Of a stretch of DNA of 64,000 bases, positions 1 to 8,522 are shown one piece after another. The notes under the pieces were generated by a model. That model was not told the origin of the DNA and did no database searches. It saw only the letters and a list, made by a program, of their open reading frames with translations. The stretch's first letter is position 1, and each line of letters starts with the position of its first letter. The position numbers and the translations under genes were made by a program. This stretch comes from Imperialibacter sp040222385. GTDB taxonomy: Bacteria > Bacteroidota > Bacteroidia > Cytophagales > Cyclobacteriaceae. The stretch spans positions 62,001 through 126,000 of the forward strand of contig NZ_JAVKDF010000042.1 in the NCBI RefSeq assembly GCF_040222385.1. Direction: 5' to 3'.

Positions 1-154
1 CTGATAAGCCAAGCGGAACATCCCAAATTGCCAGCAACCAGCACAAATAAGGAAAAAATCTGCTTATCCGATGTAGGATGTCGTAGCGTAAACTCCCGAC
101 CAACACCAGCGAAAAGATAGAAATTACGAGCAGACCAGACACACATTGGCTCAT
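1..154 (-). CDS. Partial hypothetical membrane protein (N-terminal part, runs off the left edge)
   Basis: A minus-strand frame is open from an ATG at 154 to the window edge (51 codons). It contains two hydrophobic stretches (about residues 8-20 and 34-44), as in an inner-membrane protein. The same frame stays open upstream to about 244, past a plausible hydrophilic stretch reading YWYGDLHGSNEGS, but that stretch has no ATG. The real start may therefore be a TTG further upstream, or a start at 299 lost through a frameshift. The protein is not recognised. Choosing ATG at 154 is a convenience; coding potential is judged only from amino-acid character. Confidence 0.35.
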   Translation of the reverse strand, partial: MSQCVSGLLVISIFSLVLVGSLRYDILHRISRFFPYLCWLLAIWDVPLGLS

Positions 155-347
155 AAGAAATTTCCCAATCGGGCTTCCTTCGTTGCTTCCGTGCAAGTCG
201 CCATACCAATATGTTTGTGGCTTAGTAAAATGGTTATAGAGATATCAAACAGGATTGCTCAAACGGGTGGATCAATAGTATTAGCTTCTTCTTGGTCATT
301 AAACTGGTGTTATTCTATTTTTGCGTCGCAGCGTATTATCCCTAAAA

Positions 348-893
348 TCATCCCATTTTGTTGCTCAGTTTCTCCAGCCAAACATCTCTGTCATTCAAAA
401 CGAAGTCGTACTTTTTTCCATCATTAGTAGTCACTCTCATTCCATTGTCTACCAACCCACCTGTTCTTCTTTTGTGAACGCTTGCAATTTCCTTATAGAG
501 AATGTCAGTAGGGCCCTTTTGTAGATTAAGAGAGTGAGGTCGGAACATGAGCCCCCGGTTTGTGAGGAATAACTTTCCACCCACAGCCTCCATTCGCCGA
601 AACAAATTGGCTAAACCTTCCATCTCCACTTGTTCACCGTCAGCTAAGCTCTTGTGAAGTTCTTCACCAATCCGGGGTATTACCTTCCTGTCAAATTTAT
701 TTATGATATAAGGAAAACTGAGCCCAAAGAACACTCCAAAGAAAATACCCTGAAAAGCGATACTGGCCAGAGAGTAGTTAATAGCGGATACTATCCAGTC
801 ATACACCAGCATCATGCTGGAAAACAGTATTCCACACACAGCCATCAATAGGATGCGTTTCTTCCAGCTTAGTTTCAATAGAGTGTCGCTCAT
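348..893 (-). CDS. Membrane-anchored protein with GRAM/PH-like C-terminal domain
   Basis: About 181 residues from the ATG at 893; an upstream in-frame ATG at 944 would add 17 residues of poor character. Two hydrophobic helices lie near residues 12-30 and 42-62. A soluble domain follows, with the pattern 'GGKLFLTNRGLMFRPH...KEIASVHKRR...MRVTTNDGKKYDFVLNDRDVWLEKL'. This alternation of beta strands ending in a helix is typical of GRAM/bacterial PH domains that bind lipids or proteins at the membrane. It is divergent from the lipoprotein at 1031, and the 137 bp between them must hold both promoters. The fold call is inference from the pattern; no specific function is known. Confidence 0.6.
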   Translation of the reverse strand: MSDTLLKLSWKKRILLMAVCGILFSSMMLVYDWIVSAINYSLASIAFQGIFFGVFFGLSFPYIINKFDRKVIPRIGEELHKSLADGEQVEMEGLANLFRRMEAVGGKLFLTNRGLMFRPHSLNLQKGPTDILYKEIASVHKRRTGGLVDNGMRVTTNDGKKYDFVLNDRDVWLEKLSNKMG

Positions 894-1030
894 AGTTATC
901 ACAGCAAAATGACTTGCTCTGCCAATAGATGGTAAAATAGCCACTCCGGGTAGAACTTTGACATTTTAAGTCAAAAAATTATTCTGGTATAGTAATTGAG
1001 TCTAATTGTTTCAAAAAAGCACCTACCATT

Positions 1031-2068
1031 ATGAAAAGAATCTACCTACTTACCCTAACAGTGATACTCTTCTCTTGCGACAAAGAAGATGAAGCCCCAG
1101 AATACCCCGACCTGTCAATCTACGTAGATCGTTTCGTTGAAGAAGCCAAAGACAGGGGATTTGATTTCGATTTATCTGGCTTGGAGGCTGTATATGTTGA
1201 CGAAATAGATCTGGATGGGAATGAGTATTGCGGATATGGTTATTGGGACTACAAGGGAAGTGGAAAGAAAAGGATTGAAATTTCCAAGTCTGCCAACTGT
1301 GATTGGAAGAACAGATCGGACATAGAAAGAGAGAATTTATTTTTCCATGAGATGGGCCATGCATTCCTAAGAAGAGTTCATGATGAAACCCTCCTTTGCG
1401 ATGGAAAGCCGATGTCGCTTATGGCCTCCGCCAATGGCCTCGGCTGGCGATTTTATACAGAAGCAGAAGTTAAAAAAAGAGACTACTACATTACAGAGTT
1501 GATTGATAGACTCTCGATAAAAGACGAGTGTATTGATTACGGGCAAAACTGGGCAACGAATCCTTTCTTCTATCAGGATATCTATCAAGATAATGAATGG
1601 TACTTCCATTCTGACAATAACAATTACTCTGGCAACAAGGGGTTCATTGGAGGAGATCCAACAAAACCAATTTTTACAATTCAGCAAATTGATGGAACAA
1701 TCACGGACAACACTGGTTATTGGCTCAGGCAATTCAATAATCCCAATATTCCGCAGTGCGCCAAGGTAAAGCTGAAAGTTAGCATGAGTTCGGAAAGCCT
1801 GGAGGGAACCGGTGCCGCCATCGGCGTTAGGGCCTTTCACTCTCCTCCAAAAACAACCGGAGCAGTTAATGAGGAATATCTTGTGCTCTCTACCGAGGAA
1901 ACAGCCCCTCTTACAGGCACTTTCTCCAAAGAAATACGGGAGCTAGAAATAGACTGCTTCAGCAGAGATACAGACTACCTCATTGTTTTTATTGTAATGC
2001 TTCCCGGAAGCAAGGGCGTGTTAAATATCGACGATGTTGAGATAGTAGTGACTGAAAGTCTGGGGTAA
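1031..2068 (+). CDS. Putative zinc-metallopeptidase lipoprotein
   Basis: A 345-residue protein with a lipoprotein signal peptide (MKRIYLL...ILFSC, acylated Cys at residue 16). It carries an HExGH zinc motif, HEMGH at residues 106-110, inside 'FFHEMGHAFLRR'. A possible Met-turn (MSLMA) follows about 25 residues later. This layout resembles the small M10/M12-like putative metallopeptidases that are common as lipoproteins in Bacteroidota. Residues 175-345 look like an all-beta domain with a Trp/Tyr-rich face (YFHSDNNNY, YWLRQF), perhaps a ligand-binding jelly roll. Predicted location is the periplasm or cell surface. The substrate is unknown. Confidence 0.7.
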   Translation: MKRIYLLTLTVILFSCDKEDEAPEYPDLSIYVDRFVEEAKDRGFDFDLSGLEAVYVDEIDLDGNEYCGYGYWDYKGSGKKRIEISKSANCDWKNRSDIERENLFFHEMGHAFLRRVHDETLLCDGKPMSLMASANGLGWRFYTEAEVKKRDYYITELIDRLSIKDECIDYGQNWATNPFFYQDIYQDNEWYFHSDNNNYSGNKGFIGGDPTKPIFTIQQIDGTITDNTGYWLRQFNNPNIPQCAKVKLKVSMSSESLEGTGAAIGVRAFHSPPKTTGAVNEEYLVLSTEETAPLTGTFSKEIRELEIDCFSRDTDYLIVFIVMLPGSKGVLNIDDVEIVVTESLG

Positions 2069-2187
2069 GGAATCTCATTTGCGGCTAGCCCATCCCTGAC
2101 GGGCCAGCTACAAGTGTTTAGCAACCAACTCTCGGAATGGCCTGAAGAACTAGAAGTCACTGCATGGCCTCCGCACGTCTTTCCTAC
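2069..2187. other. Convergent intergenic spacer with weak hairpin
   Basis: This spacer lies between the ends of the plus-strand metallopeptidase and the minus-strand methyltransferase. It holds an imperfect inverted repeat (GCT-A-GCCC ... GGGC-C-AGC, about 2092-2112) that could act as a bidirectional terminator. No T-tract follows, so support is weak. Confidence 0.25.
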
Positions 2188-2895
2188 CTATTTGATCCCG
2201 CCGAAAGCTCCAAAACACATGTTCTTATGAAGAATTTCCACCTTCCTAAACCCGGCCTTCTTCATCAGATCAAGCTGGTAGTTCATTGACCTCGGCGAAT
2301 CCTCCTTTTCAACATAGGCCAGTACTTTCGAACGGTATTCGACCCCTCCTATTTCTTGCAGGTAGTCGCCATAGCGCTCCCAGGTGTAGTCAGTCATCAC
2401 TTCCGTATCCTGCGAAATCAAATCTGAAATCATCAAACACCCACCTGGCTTCAGTAGCCGATAAAGTTTGTTGAAAGTTGTTTCCCAGTCTTGGTCGTCC
2501 CGCAAATGGTGAAGTACTGCGCCCGCCAAAATGATATCGAAGTGCCCTTCCGCCAGGTCGACTTCCCTAATATCCCCATGTAGCGTTTCAACACTTTTGA
2601 CCTTTTCTTTACGCACTCTTTCTCGTGCTTTATCAAGCATTGGCTGGCTCAGGTCAACCAAACTGCAGTTCAGGTTGGGCAACTTCGACAGCATCATGAT
2701 GGAATAGTTACCTGCCCCACAGCCTATATCCAACAGATTTTCGGCGTTAGGAACAATTCTCCTCGCAGCCTCTGTGATGAGTTCCAGCGATAACCTGGCG
2801 TCAATTGTTGAGAGCTGCCCTGTGTCAAGGTTTGAAAACCTGTCCACATCATTATCAAACCGTTCCCTAATCTCTGCAACTGTTGATTTGTTCAT
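2188..2895 (-). CDS. Class I SAM-dependent methyltransferase
   Basis: 235 residues. The Rossmann motif I 'LLDIGCGAGNYSIMML' is near residues 53-68. It is followed by an acidic residue ending strand 2 (SLVDLSQPML), then 'LHGDIRE', then 'FDIILAGAVLHHL' (motif IV). A late 'LLKPGGCLMISDLI' is the post-motif typical of small-molecule or tRNA-type class I methyltransferases. The length is normal for a one-domain enzyme. The substrate cannot be read from the sequence. It stands alone on the minus strand, convergent with the metallopeptidase gene. Confidence 0.85.
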   Translation of the reverse strand: MNKSTVAEIRERFDNDVDRFSNLDTGQLSTIDARLSLELITEAARRIVPNAENLLDIGCGAGNYSIMMLSKLPNLNCSLVDLSQPMLDKARERVRKEKVKSVETLHGDIREVDLAEGHFDIILAGAVLHHLRDDQDWETTFNKLYRLLKPGGCLMISDLISQDTEVMTDYTWERYGDYLQEIGGVEYRSKVLAYVEKEDSPRSMNYQLDLMKKAGFRKVEILHKNMCFGAFGGIK

Positions 2896-3058
2896 TGCTT
2901 TTTAATTATACCCCTTCCCGGGTGATTAAAAAATCGTTCGTGCATAACCTGGTGCTGGTCAAAGATATTTATCGGGCAAGCAGATCGCAATAATGCACCG
3001 CTTCCAAAGCAGAAAAGAGTGGTGACTTCCGCACTTTGTCACCAAGTCGCCCCCCTTC

Positions 3059-3916
3059 TCAACTTTCACTTTCCCATCCCAAGCTGTTGGACTCCAGATC
3101 AGCATTGATTTTTTTAACCACCGCATCAATTTCATTGGCCTGATCTATCATTTTCTCCACCAGTTGATCAGGCTGCACATCAGAGCCCATTTTGTAAACA
3201 GCGGCCAGGCCCAGCAGCCTTGCCACAGGACCCCGCAAATGATGGGCGTTGATGTGTCCATACCTGATAAGCATTTCGTTTTGAGACTTAATTCTTGCCG
3301 TACGCTCAGTCACAATTTGCTCCAAATTTTGGTTCAATGAGCTAAGCTCCGCCTGTGTTGCATGCAGCTCTTTGTTTTGCTCAGCTATTTCGTTCGCCCT
3401 CCGCTGGAGTTCTAAATTGGTGTTTCGCAAGTGATAATGAATCCCATCGTAGCTACCTTTTAATACAGCCGTAGCAAACGTAATAACGAAGTATAGAATA
3501 GAAAATGTGATACAGGCAGTAACCTTTTCCGACACATGATAGACAAACACAGTATTGAGGAGAATGAATGCTATCCCGTGCATAACCCACATGGTTCTTC
3601 CCTTCAGCATCACTGAGATAACAAAACCGACAATCATAACCACGGCCAGTGTGACAGAAGCATGGGGGGCAATAAGCCGTTGATAAGCCACTACAGTTAG
3701 CGTTATAGAGGTTAAAAGAAGCACAGCTTGCGTAGGGTATTTATCCCTCAACTTATAGGCAGCAATGCAGGCCAAAAGAATGACTAGTGAAACCACGGTG
3801 GGCAGCATCTTCTCCGGACGGAAAACAATACTGGACAAGAGAATAAAAGAGACCCCAAGAATACTTATCCTCAAAAGGGTGTTGAGAAAAAACTTCTCAA
3901 TATTCCTTACTATCAT
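3059..3916 (-). CDS. Membrane protein with a bare histidine-kinase DHp domain (no ATPase domain), copy A
   Basis: 285 residues. About six hydrophobic helices occupy residues 10-150. A coiled coil follows (about 165-215, 'RRANEIAEQNKELHATQAELSSLNQNLEQIV'), then a DHp-like hairpin around 'AHHLRGPVARLLGL'. His225 aligns with the phosphoacceptor of HisKA H-boxes, but the acidic residue that normally follows it is a second His. The protein stops after the second DHp helix ('IDAVVKKINADLES'), so N, G1 and G2 ATP-binding boxes are absent. This is not an active kinase on its own; it may be a phosphotransfer or dimerisation platform. It is a close paralogue of the gene at 4135 and keeps the same architecture and His225 position. 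Confidence 0.75.
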   Translation of the reverse strand: MIVRNIEKFFLNTLLRISILGVSFILLSSIVFRPEKMLPTVVSLVILLACIAAYKLRDKYPTQAVLLLTSITLTVVAYQRLIAPHASVTLAVVMIVGFVISVMLKGRTMWVMHGIAFILLNTVFVYHVSEKVTACITFSILYFVITFATAVLKGSYDGIHYHLRNTNLELQRRANEIAEQNKELHATQAELSSLNQNLEQIVTERTARIKSQNEMLIRYGHINAHHLRGPVARLLGLAAVYKMGSDVQPDQLVEKMIDQANEIDAVVKKINADLESNSLGWESES

Positions 3917-4134
3917 TTAGCTGGTTGCTCAAAAAATCAGTTCGCTTTCAATTTAACAAAAGTTTACTGCGGTGAAACGAGTCTTTTTACTAATTGACGG
4001 GTAACGAGTGAATTCCTTAGCGAAGTGCCTTTTTATCTACTCACAGTCCAAGTTAGTTTGTTGTTTTGTGGCGGTATGAGAAATATTCATCTTTTTGCAG
4101 AAAGGCTTCGAGGGCCACAGGGAAACGCCTGGCT

Positions 4135-4980
4135 TTACATTTCCAGTTCTTTAGACTCCAGATCGGCATTGATCTTCTTAACCACGGCATCAATCTCATT
4201 GGCCTGCTCTATCATTTTCTGCACAAGCGCATCCACTTTACCGCCAGATTCAATCTCGTAAATGGTAGCGAGTCCCAGCAGTCGTGCCACCGGCCCCCTT
4301 AAATGATGCGCATTGGTATGGCTATAGGAAATCAGCATGTCGTTTTGCGCCTTAATTTTCGCTGTGCGCTGGCCCACTATCTGCTCCAGATTTTTGTTCA
4401 AAATACTAAGGTCATGCTTCGCTTTGTGGAGCTCTTCGTTTTGCATGGCTATCTCCTCTGCCTTTTTCTTCATCTCCTTATTTGTGTGCCGCAGGTGTTG
4501 GTGGATTCTGTCATAATTAACTTTCAGCACTCCACTGGCATAAGCGATGATGAGGTATAAGATCGAGTAAGTGATGGCAGCCGTCGCAACGTCCGACACG
4601 TGATACAAAAACACAGAATTCAGCATAATAAAAGCAATACCATGCATGACCCACATGATTCGCCCCTTTAACATCACCGAAAAAATAAAACCAATAATAA
4701 TCACGGTAGCCAGTGTAATAGAAGGGCTGATTTGCATGAGCCGTTGGTAGCACACCACTGCCAAAGTAATGGACGTAAGAATTACTATGGCAGCGGTGGG
4801 GTGCCTCTCCCTGATATAGTGAGCCACCAGACAAGCCAGCAAAATAACGAGCGCAATAATTACACCCACGGTGTCTTCCGGGAACAAGAAAAAGTTAGAA
4901 GCGAGAATCAAAGCGACTCCTACAACGCATGCTTTCAGGAGCGTGTTGAGAAAAAAAGGTTCTATGTTTCGGCCTTCCAT
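4135..4980 (-). CDS. Membrane protein with a bare histidine-kinase DHp domain (no ATPase domain), copy B
   Basis: 281 residues. It is collinear with the copy at 3059 over its whole length: six-helix membrane part, coiled coil ('KKKAEEIAMQNEELHKAKHDLSILNKNLEQIV'), H-box 'AHHLRGPVARLLGL' with His225, and a second helix ending 'VKKINADLESKELEM'. Like its paralogue it lacks any ATP-binding domain, so the truncation is inherited and not a recent accident. The two genes face the same way with a 218-bp spacer and are probably separate transcripts or a tandem duplication. The role is inferred to be phosphorelay or membrane scaffolding; no response regulator is adjacent. Confidence 0.75.
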   Translation of the reverse strand: MEGRNIEPFFLNTLLKACVVGVALILASNFFLFPEDTVGVIIALVILLACLVAHYIRERHPTAAIVILTSITLAVVCYQRLMQISPSITLATVIIIGFIFSVMLKGRIMWVMHGIAFIMLNSVFLYHVSDVATAAITYSILYLIIAYASGVLKVNYDRIHQHLRHTNKEMKKKAEEIAMQNEELHKAKHDLSILNKNLEQIVGQRTAKIKAQNDMLISYSHTNAHHLRGPVARLLGLATIYEIESGGKVDALVQKMIEQANEIDAVVKKINADLESKELEM

Positions 4981-5135
4981 TATTGTACCTAAGTAGCTAT
5001 TAGTTTCTTGTCAATTTTACAAAAGATTATTGGGCCAAGCTACGATTTTGTCTGGTTACGGGCATATAACCAACGGCGTATTGAATAGCGATTTCAACTC
5101 CTCCGGTTTCTCTGAAAGCACATACAAGAACGGGT

Positions 5136-5504
5136 TTATACGTCCTGCACCACAAAAATGGCATTGTGGTTTAGGTCATAGAAGCCAAATTCGTGTGTAC
5201 CCCAGGGGGTGTTCATTCGCAATTTCTCTTTTGTGATCGTTCCCCGCTCCATAAATTCTTGGAAATAAGGCTTGATATCGGCGACAAAAATCTTCATGAC
5301 AGAGCCGCCGGTAATAGGATCTTCCTCATTGCCATGATGGAACTGCAAATGGAACTCCAGGTTTTCTCTTCTTAACCCGGCGTATCCGTTATCACCAAAA
5401 CAGTAACTAAACCCGGCGTACTTGTCATACCATTTGAGGTCACGTTGTATGTCGAGTGAGGGAAGAACCGGGATGATACCTAAAGGTGAGGGTGTGGCAG
5501 CCAT
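5136..5504 (-). CDS. VOC superfamily (bleomycin-resistance/glyoxalase-like) protein
   Basis: 122 residues forming one vicinal-oxygen-chelate unit. The start 'PSLDIQRDLKWYDKYAGFSYCFGDNGYAGLRRENLEFHLQFH' gives the first beta-alpha-beta-beta-beta module. 'VMKIFVADIKPYFQEFM...TPWGTHEFGFYDLNHNAIFVVQDV' gives the second. The DLNHNAIFVV ending is the typical VOC last-strand signature (usually D..GN...F). Members include antibiotic-binding proteins and dioxygenase-like enzymes, and nothing here fixes the substrate. It is a single-gene unit, divergent from the DUF1080 gene. Confidence 0.8.
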   Translation of the reverse strand: MAATPSPLGIIPVLPSLDIQRDLKWYDKYAGFSYCFGDNGYAGLRRENLEFHLQFHHGNEEDPITGGSVMKIFVADIKPYFQEFMERGTITKEKLRMNTPWGTHEFGFYDLNHNAIFVVQDV

Positions 5505-5665
5505 GGCTTTGTTTTGGATGTTCTACGATTTAATATACACATTGCAACTGGTTATTTCCAGTGATTGTGTCACCGGATCACGGTGCACCAGCCTGATCGA
5601 AGCCAGGGAGTCAATCCCACGCACTGTTGAGATGCGAGGTAACCATAAAAGTCCTATCTTCCCTT

Positions 5666-6472
5666 ATGAAACACAACCAATCACTATCGTTACCATTACT
5701 ATGCCTTTTGTTTGTTGCTACCATGTGCAACCCGCCTACAGCAGACGAAACAGCCAAAGAAAGCATGCCTAATTCAGAAACCATAGCTCCGGAAGGGTTT
5801 AGGGCGCTGTTCAATGGTGTTGATTTGGAAGGCTGGTATACCGTTAGTGATGGAAATGGCCCCGATAGCCTGGAATTATTTTCGGCAGAAAATGGAACCA
5901 TCCACGCTTACCCCAGCCAACAGGCAGGTTCCAGACAGTCATTTGCTGGTTTGGTGACCAAAGAAGAATACGGCAGCTATATACTGGTGTTTGAGTTCAA
6001 ATGGGGTGAGAAAAAATTCGAACCCAGGACTGAAAATGTAAAAGACGCTGGTGTTTTGTTCCATCTCTTCGACGACACCGATTTTTGGCCCTATGGCGTA
6101 GAATGTCAGATACAAGAAGGAGATCTTGGGGATTTATGGATCATTGGGGCAAGGGCATCAGCCAGAGTAGACGCCTCAGAGCACTATGCTGCCAACGGCG
6201 AACTTAAAACAAAAGGAGAAATAGAAAACAAATACCATCGCTTCTCCAGATCCAATTCATGGGAAGGTCCAGGATGGAACCAGGTGGAAATTGAAGTAAA
6301 CGGCGACCATGCCACGTTCAGGATCAACGGCAAAGTTGTCAATGAAGCGATTGACATGAAGTACTGGGATATTGAAAAAAATAGCTGGGAGCCACTCACC
6401 AAAGGCAAGATTCTTTTGCAGGCTGAAGGTGCAGAGATTTTTTACAGAAATGTATTTATCAAAACATTGTAA
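5666..6472 (+). CDS. DUF1080 (3-keto-disaccharide hydrolase domain) lipoprotein
   Basis: 268 residues from the ATG at 5666; an upstream in-frame ATG at 5627 is less likely because it would bury the signal peptide. The signal peptide ends in a lipobox-like 'FVATMC' with Cys21. The DUF1080 concanavalin-like domain begins 'FRALFNGVDLEGWYTV' and continues with 'YILVFEFKWGEKKFEP', 'DAGVLFHLFDD', 'GVECQIQEGDLGDLWII' and 'NQVEIEVNGDHATFRINGKVVNEA'. These are the family's characteristic blocks for binding or cleaving glycosides, including 3-keto-sugars. It is probably an envelope protein of carbohydrate metabolism; the exact substrate is unknown. Confidence 0.85.
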   Translation: MKHNQSLSLPLLCLLFVATMCNPPTADETAKESMPNSETIAPEGFRALFNGVDLEGWYTVSDGNGPDSLELFSAENGTIHAYPSQQAGSRQSFAGLVTKEEYGSYILVFEFKWGEKKFEPRTENVKDAGVLFHLFDDTDFWPYGVECQIQEGDLGDLWIIGARASARVDASEHYAANGELKTKGEIENKYHRFSRSNSWEGPGWNQVEIEVNGDHATFRINGKVVNEAIDMKYWDIEKNSWEPLTKGKILLQAEGAEIFYRNVFIKTL

Positions 6473-6481
6473 CAGACACCA

Positions 6482-6880
6482 TCAAATTCTTTTCTCAATC
6501 ATCCACTTGTGGCCGAAAGGGTCTTTCACCACTCCCTGGCGATAGCCGTAATCATAGTCTTGCGCAGGGCTAATCTCCTCGGCCCCGGCAGCTACTGCTT
6601 TGGTCATCCATGCATCCACATCGTCGACGAAAAGGCCTATCAGAGCGGTGCTTCCACCCAGCGCAACCGGATCAAAGCAGGCATTCCTCTCTGAATTTTC
6701 ATGTAAATGAAAAAGTTGACCTTGTAACGAAAACTCAGCCACATGGTAAGTGCCGTCGTCGTTCATAAACGTTCGCAAAAGCTCGGCACCGAAGGCCCTG
6801 GTGTAAAAGTCGACATTGGTGGTGCCATGAGGAATGTAGAGTTCCGGGGCAAAAGAGGGGAGATTCATATCGTTTGTCAT
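6482..6880 (-). CDS. VOC family protein (PhnB/YdeE-like glyoxalase fold)
   Basis: 132 residues from the ATG at 6880; the in-frame ATG at 6910 adds only a poor leader. It contains 'PELYIPHGTTNVDFYTRAFGAELLRTF' as first strand-helix, 'YHVAEFSLQGQLFHLHEN', then 'TALIGLFVDDVDAWMTKAVAAGAEEISPAQDYDYGYRQGVVKDPFGHKWMIEKRI'. The terminal 'G-V-V-K-D-PFGHKWMIE' block is diagnostic of the PhnB-like branch. It ends 9 bp from the end of the convergent DUF1080 gene. A specific substrate cannot be inferred. Confidence 0.85.
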   Translation of the reverse strand: MTNDMNLPSFAPELYIPHGTTNVDFYTRAFGAELLRTFMNDDGTYHVAEFSLQGQLFHLHENSERNACFDPVALGGSTALIGLFVDDVDAWMTKAVAAGAEEISPAQDYDYGYRQGVVKDPFGHKWMIEKRI

Positions 6881-6989
6881 AACAGTTGAGTATTTATGGG
6901 TATAATTCAAAAATACGACTAATTATAAAACCACTTGCTTAAGCGTGTGAAGACATACGCTCAGGCTGCTGAAGAATTACAATTGATAT

Positions 6990-8411
6990 TTACCGAATCC
7001 CCACATATCCTTCAGCCGCTTTGAATAGCTTTTTTGAATCATAGCCAACTCCATTTTTAAAAACAGTATTAAGCGATCTGATGGCGGTAATGTCCTTACT
7101 GATGTCTTTGTCCATGATCAGCAGGTCGGCGATTTTTCCTGCTTCTACGGTGCCGATGGAAGATGCCTGTTCCAGATAGGTAGCGCCATTAAGTGTACAT
7201 ATTTTAATGGCTTCGGGAATGGTGAAACCCATTTCTATAAATAGCTCCAGCAGCCTCATATTGGCGTAACCAGCCACAATTCTCCCGTCGTAAGTAGGGT
7301 CGGTGCCTGCTACTAATAAGCCACCTGCATCGTAAAAAGCCTTCTCCCACACCTTGGCCTTGTTGAACGCCAGGTAATCGAGCGAGTCCCTGCCCTGCTT
7401 GCTAGCCCAGCGTTTGTACACCTTTTCTTTAGCATTAGGAAACAAAGCGTCGATGCCTCCTCCCGGCACCACCTCTCTACCGGTGTAGGGCTCAAATACA
7501 TTGATGGTAGAGGTCAACGCTACTTTCTTGCTCACCAGGTGTGTTATCAGGTCGGTCACTTCCTTTGAGTCGACCGGAATAGTCAACAGGGCCTTACGCA
7601 TTTCAAAAGGATCGCAAATATCAACTTGCTTGCCTTTCACAAAGTCGCTGCAGGAGAAAAAACCATGCTCAAGGTTATCGATCCCAATATCAGCGGCTTC
7701 CCTGTAGGTAATGGAACAGATATGACCAGTGACTTTCATATTTCTTGCATGAGCCGCTCTAACAATCGCTTTAAGGTCTTCCCGGGTGATGAAATTGTAC
7801 ACCTTGATGGAGGTGATCCCCATATCCGCATAGTAGTTCACCGCCCGGGCTGCACCTTCCGGAGACTCGATGGCACCGAGTTCAAATATCCCCACTCCTG
7901 CCCTGTCAATATGTGGACTGGTTACGTCCATTTTTGGGCCTGGCACTTCACCTCTCCCAATGGCTCTCTTAATATTCAGGTCGGCCTGCGGCATGATACT
8001 TCCGGCCGTTCTCATGCTGGTAACACCACCGGCGAGATAGAGCCTGGGAAATGAGTAGCTCATTTGGTCCACTCCGTAGTTTGCATCTGGCGTTGTTTTC
8101 GGATAAAACAGGTGCTCATGCAGCATCACCATGCCTGGCATGGCACTTTTGCCTTCCATGTTGATGGCCGTCACCCCCTTTGGCACGGGTAGATCAACAC
8201 CTACTTTTTCAATTTTGTCACCCACAATAAGTACATCCTGATTGGCTTTGGCAGGGCCGCCAGTTCCGTCTAAAAGTGTGAGATTTTGCAGCAGGTACGA
8301 TCCTCTTTGGTGCGTGACAAAAACGCTCGTTTCGTCTGTCAGCTGATCTTGTGCCAGTGCGCCAAGGCAAGTAGAAATAACGATAAGGATTGTGGGAAAT
8401 AGTCTTCTCAT
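6990..8411 (-). CDS. Secreted amidohydrolase (imidazolonepropionase-like)
   Basis: 473 residues with a Sec signal peptide (MRRLFPTILIVISTCLGALA). The TIM-barrel amidohydrolase motifs are present in order: 'MPGMVMLHEHLF' (HxH metal ligands), 'SIKVYN' (possible carboxylated Lys), 'KVTGHI' and 'NLEHGFF' (His ligands), and 'LVAGTDPTY' (catalytic Asp). The C-terminal 'GTVEAGKIADLLIMDKDI' belongs to the small beta domain of this family. Such proteins hydrolyse amides or cyclic amides, for example Xaa-Pro dipeptides or imidazolones; here the enzyme would act in the periplasm. The substrate is not determined. It is divergent from the SGNH hydrolase at 8523. Confidence 0.85.
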   Translation of the reverse strand: MRRLFPTILIVISTCLGALAQDQLTDETSVFVTHQRGSYLLQNLTLLDGTGGPAKANQDVLIVGDKIEKVGVDLPVPKGVTAINMEGKSAMPGMVMLHEHLFYPKTTPDANYGVDQMSYSFPRLYLAGGVTSMRTAGSIMPQADLNIKRAIGRGEVPGPKMDVTSPHIDRAGVGIFELGAIESPEGAARAVNYYADMGITSIKVYNFITREDLKAIVRAAHARNMKVTGHICSITYREAADIGIDNLEHGFFSCSDFVKGKQVDICDPFEMRKALLTIPVDSKEVTDLITHLVSKKVALTSTINVFEPYTGREVVPGGGIDALFPNAKEKVYKRWASKQGRDSLDYLAFNKAKVWEKAFYDAGGLLVAGTDPTYDGRIVAGYANMRLLELFIEMGFTIPEAIKICTLNGATYLEQASSIGTVEAGKIADLLIMDKDISKDITAIRSLNTVFKNGVGYDSKKLFKAAEGYVGIR

Positions 8412-8522
8412 GGTCGGGAATCAGGTTGGTTAGCTTGCATATTCGCACAAGTCAATACGGCACATACGAAACTACAAAAAAAGCGAGCAAGTCGTATTTC
8501 GATATTTCCTATCTTCGTCAAT

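Noticed and set aside
146..427. Plus-strand frame of 93 codons at the left edge
   Set aside because: It runs antisense to the GRAM-like gene and to a more protein-like minus frame, with no family resemblance.
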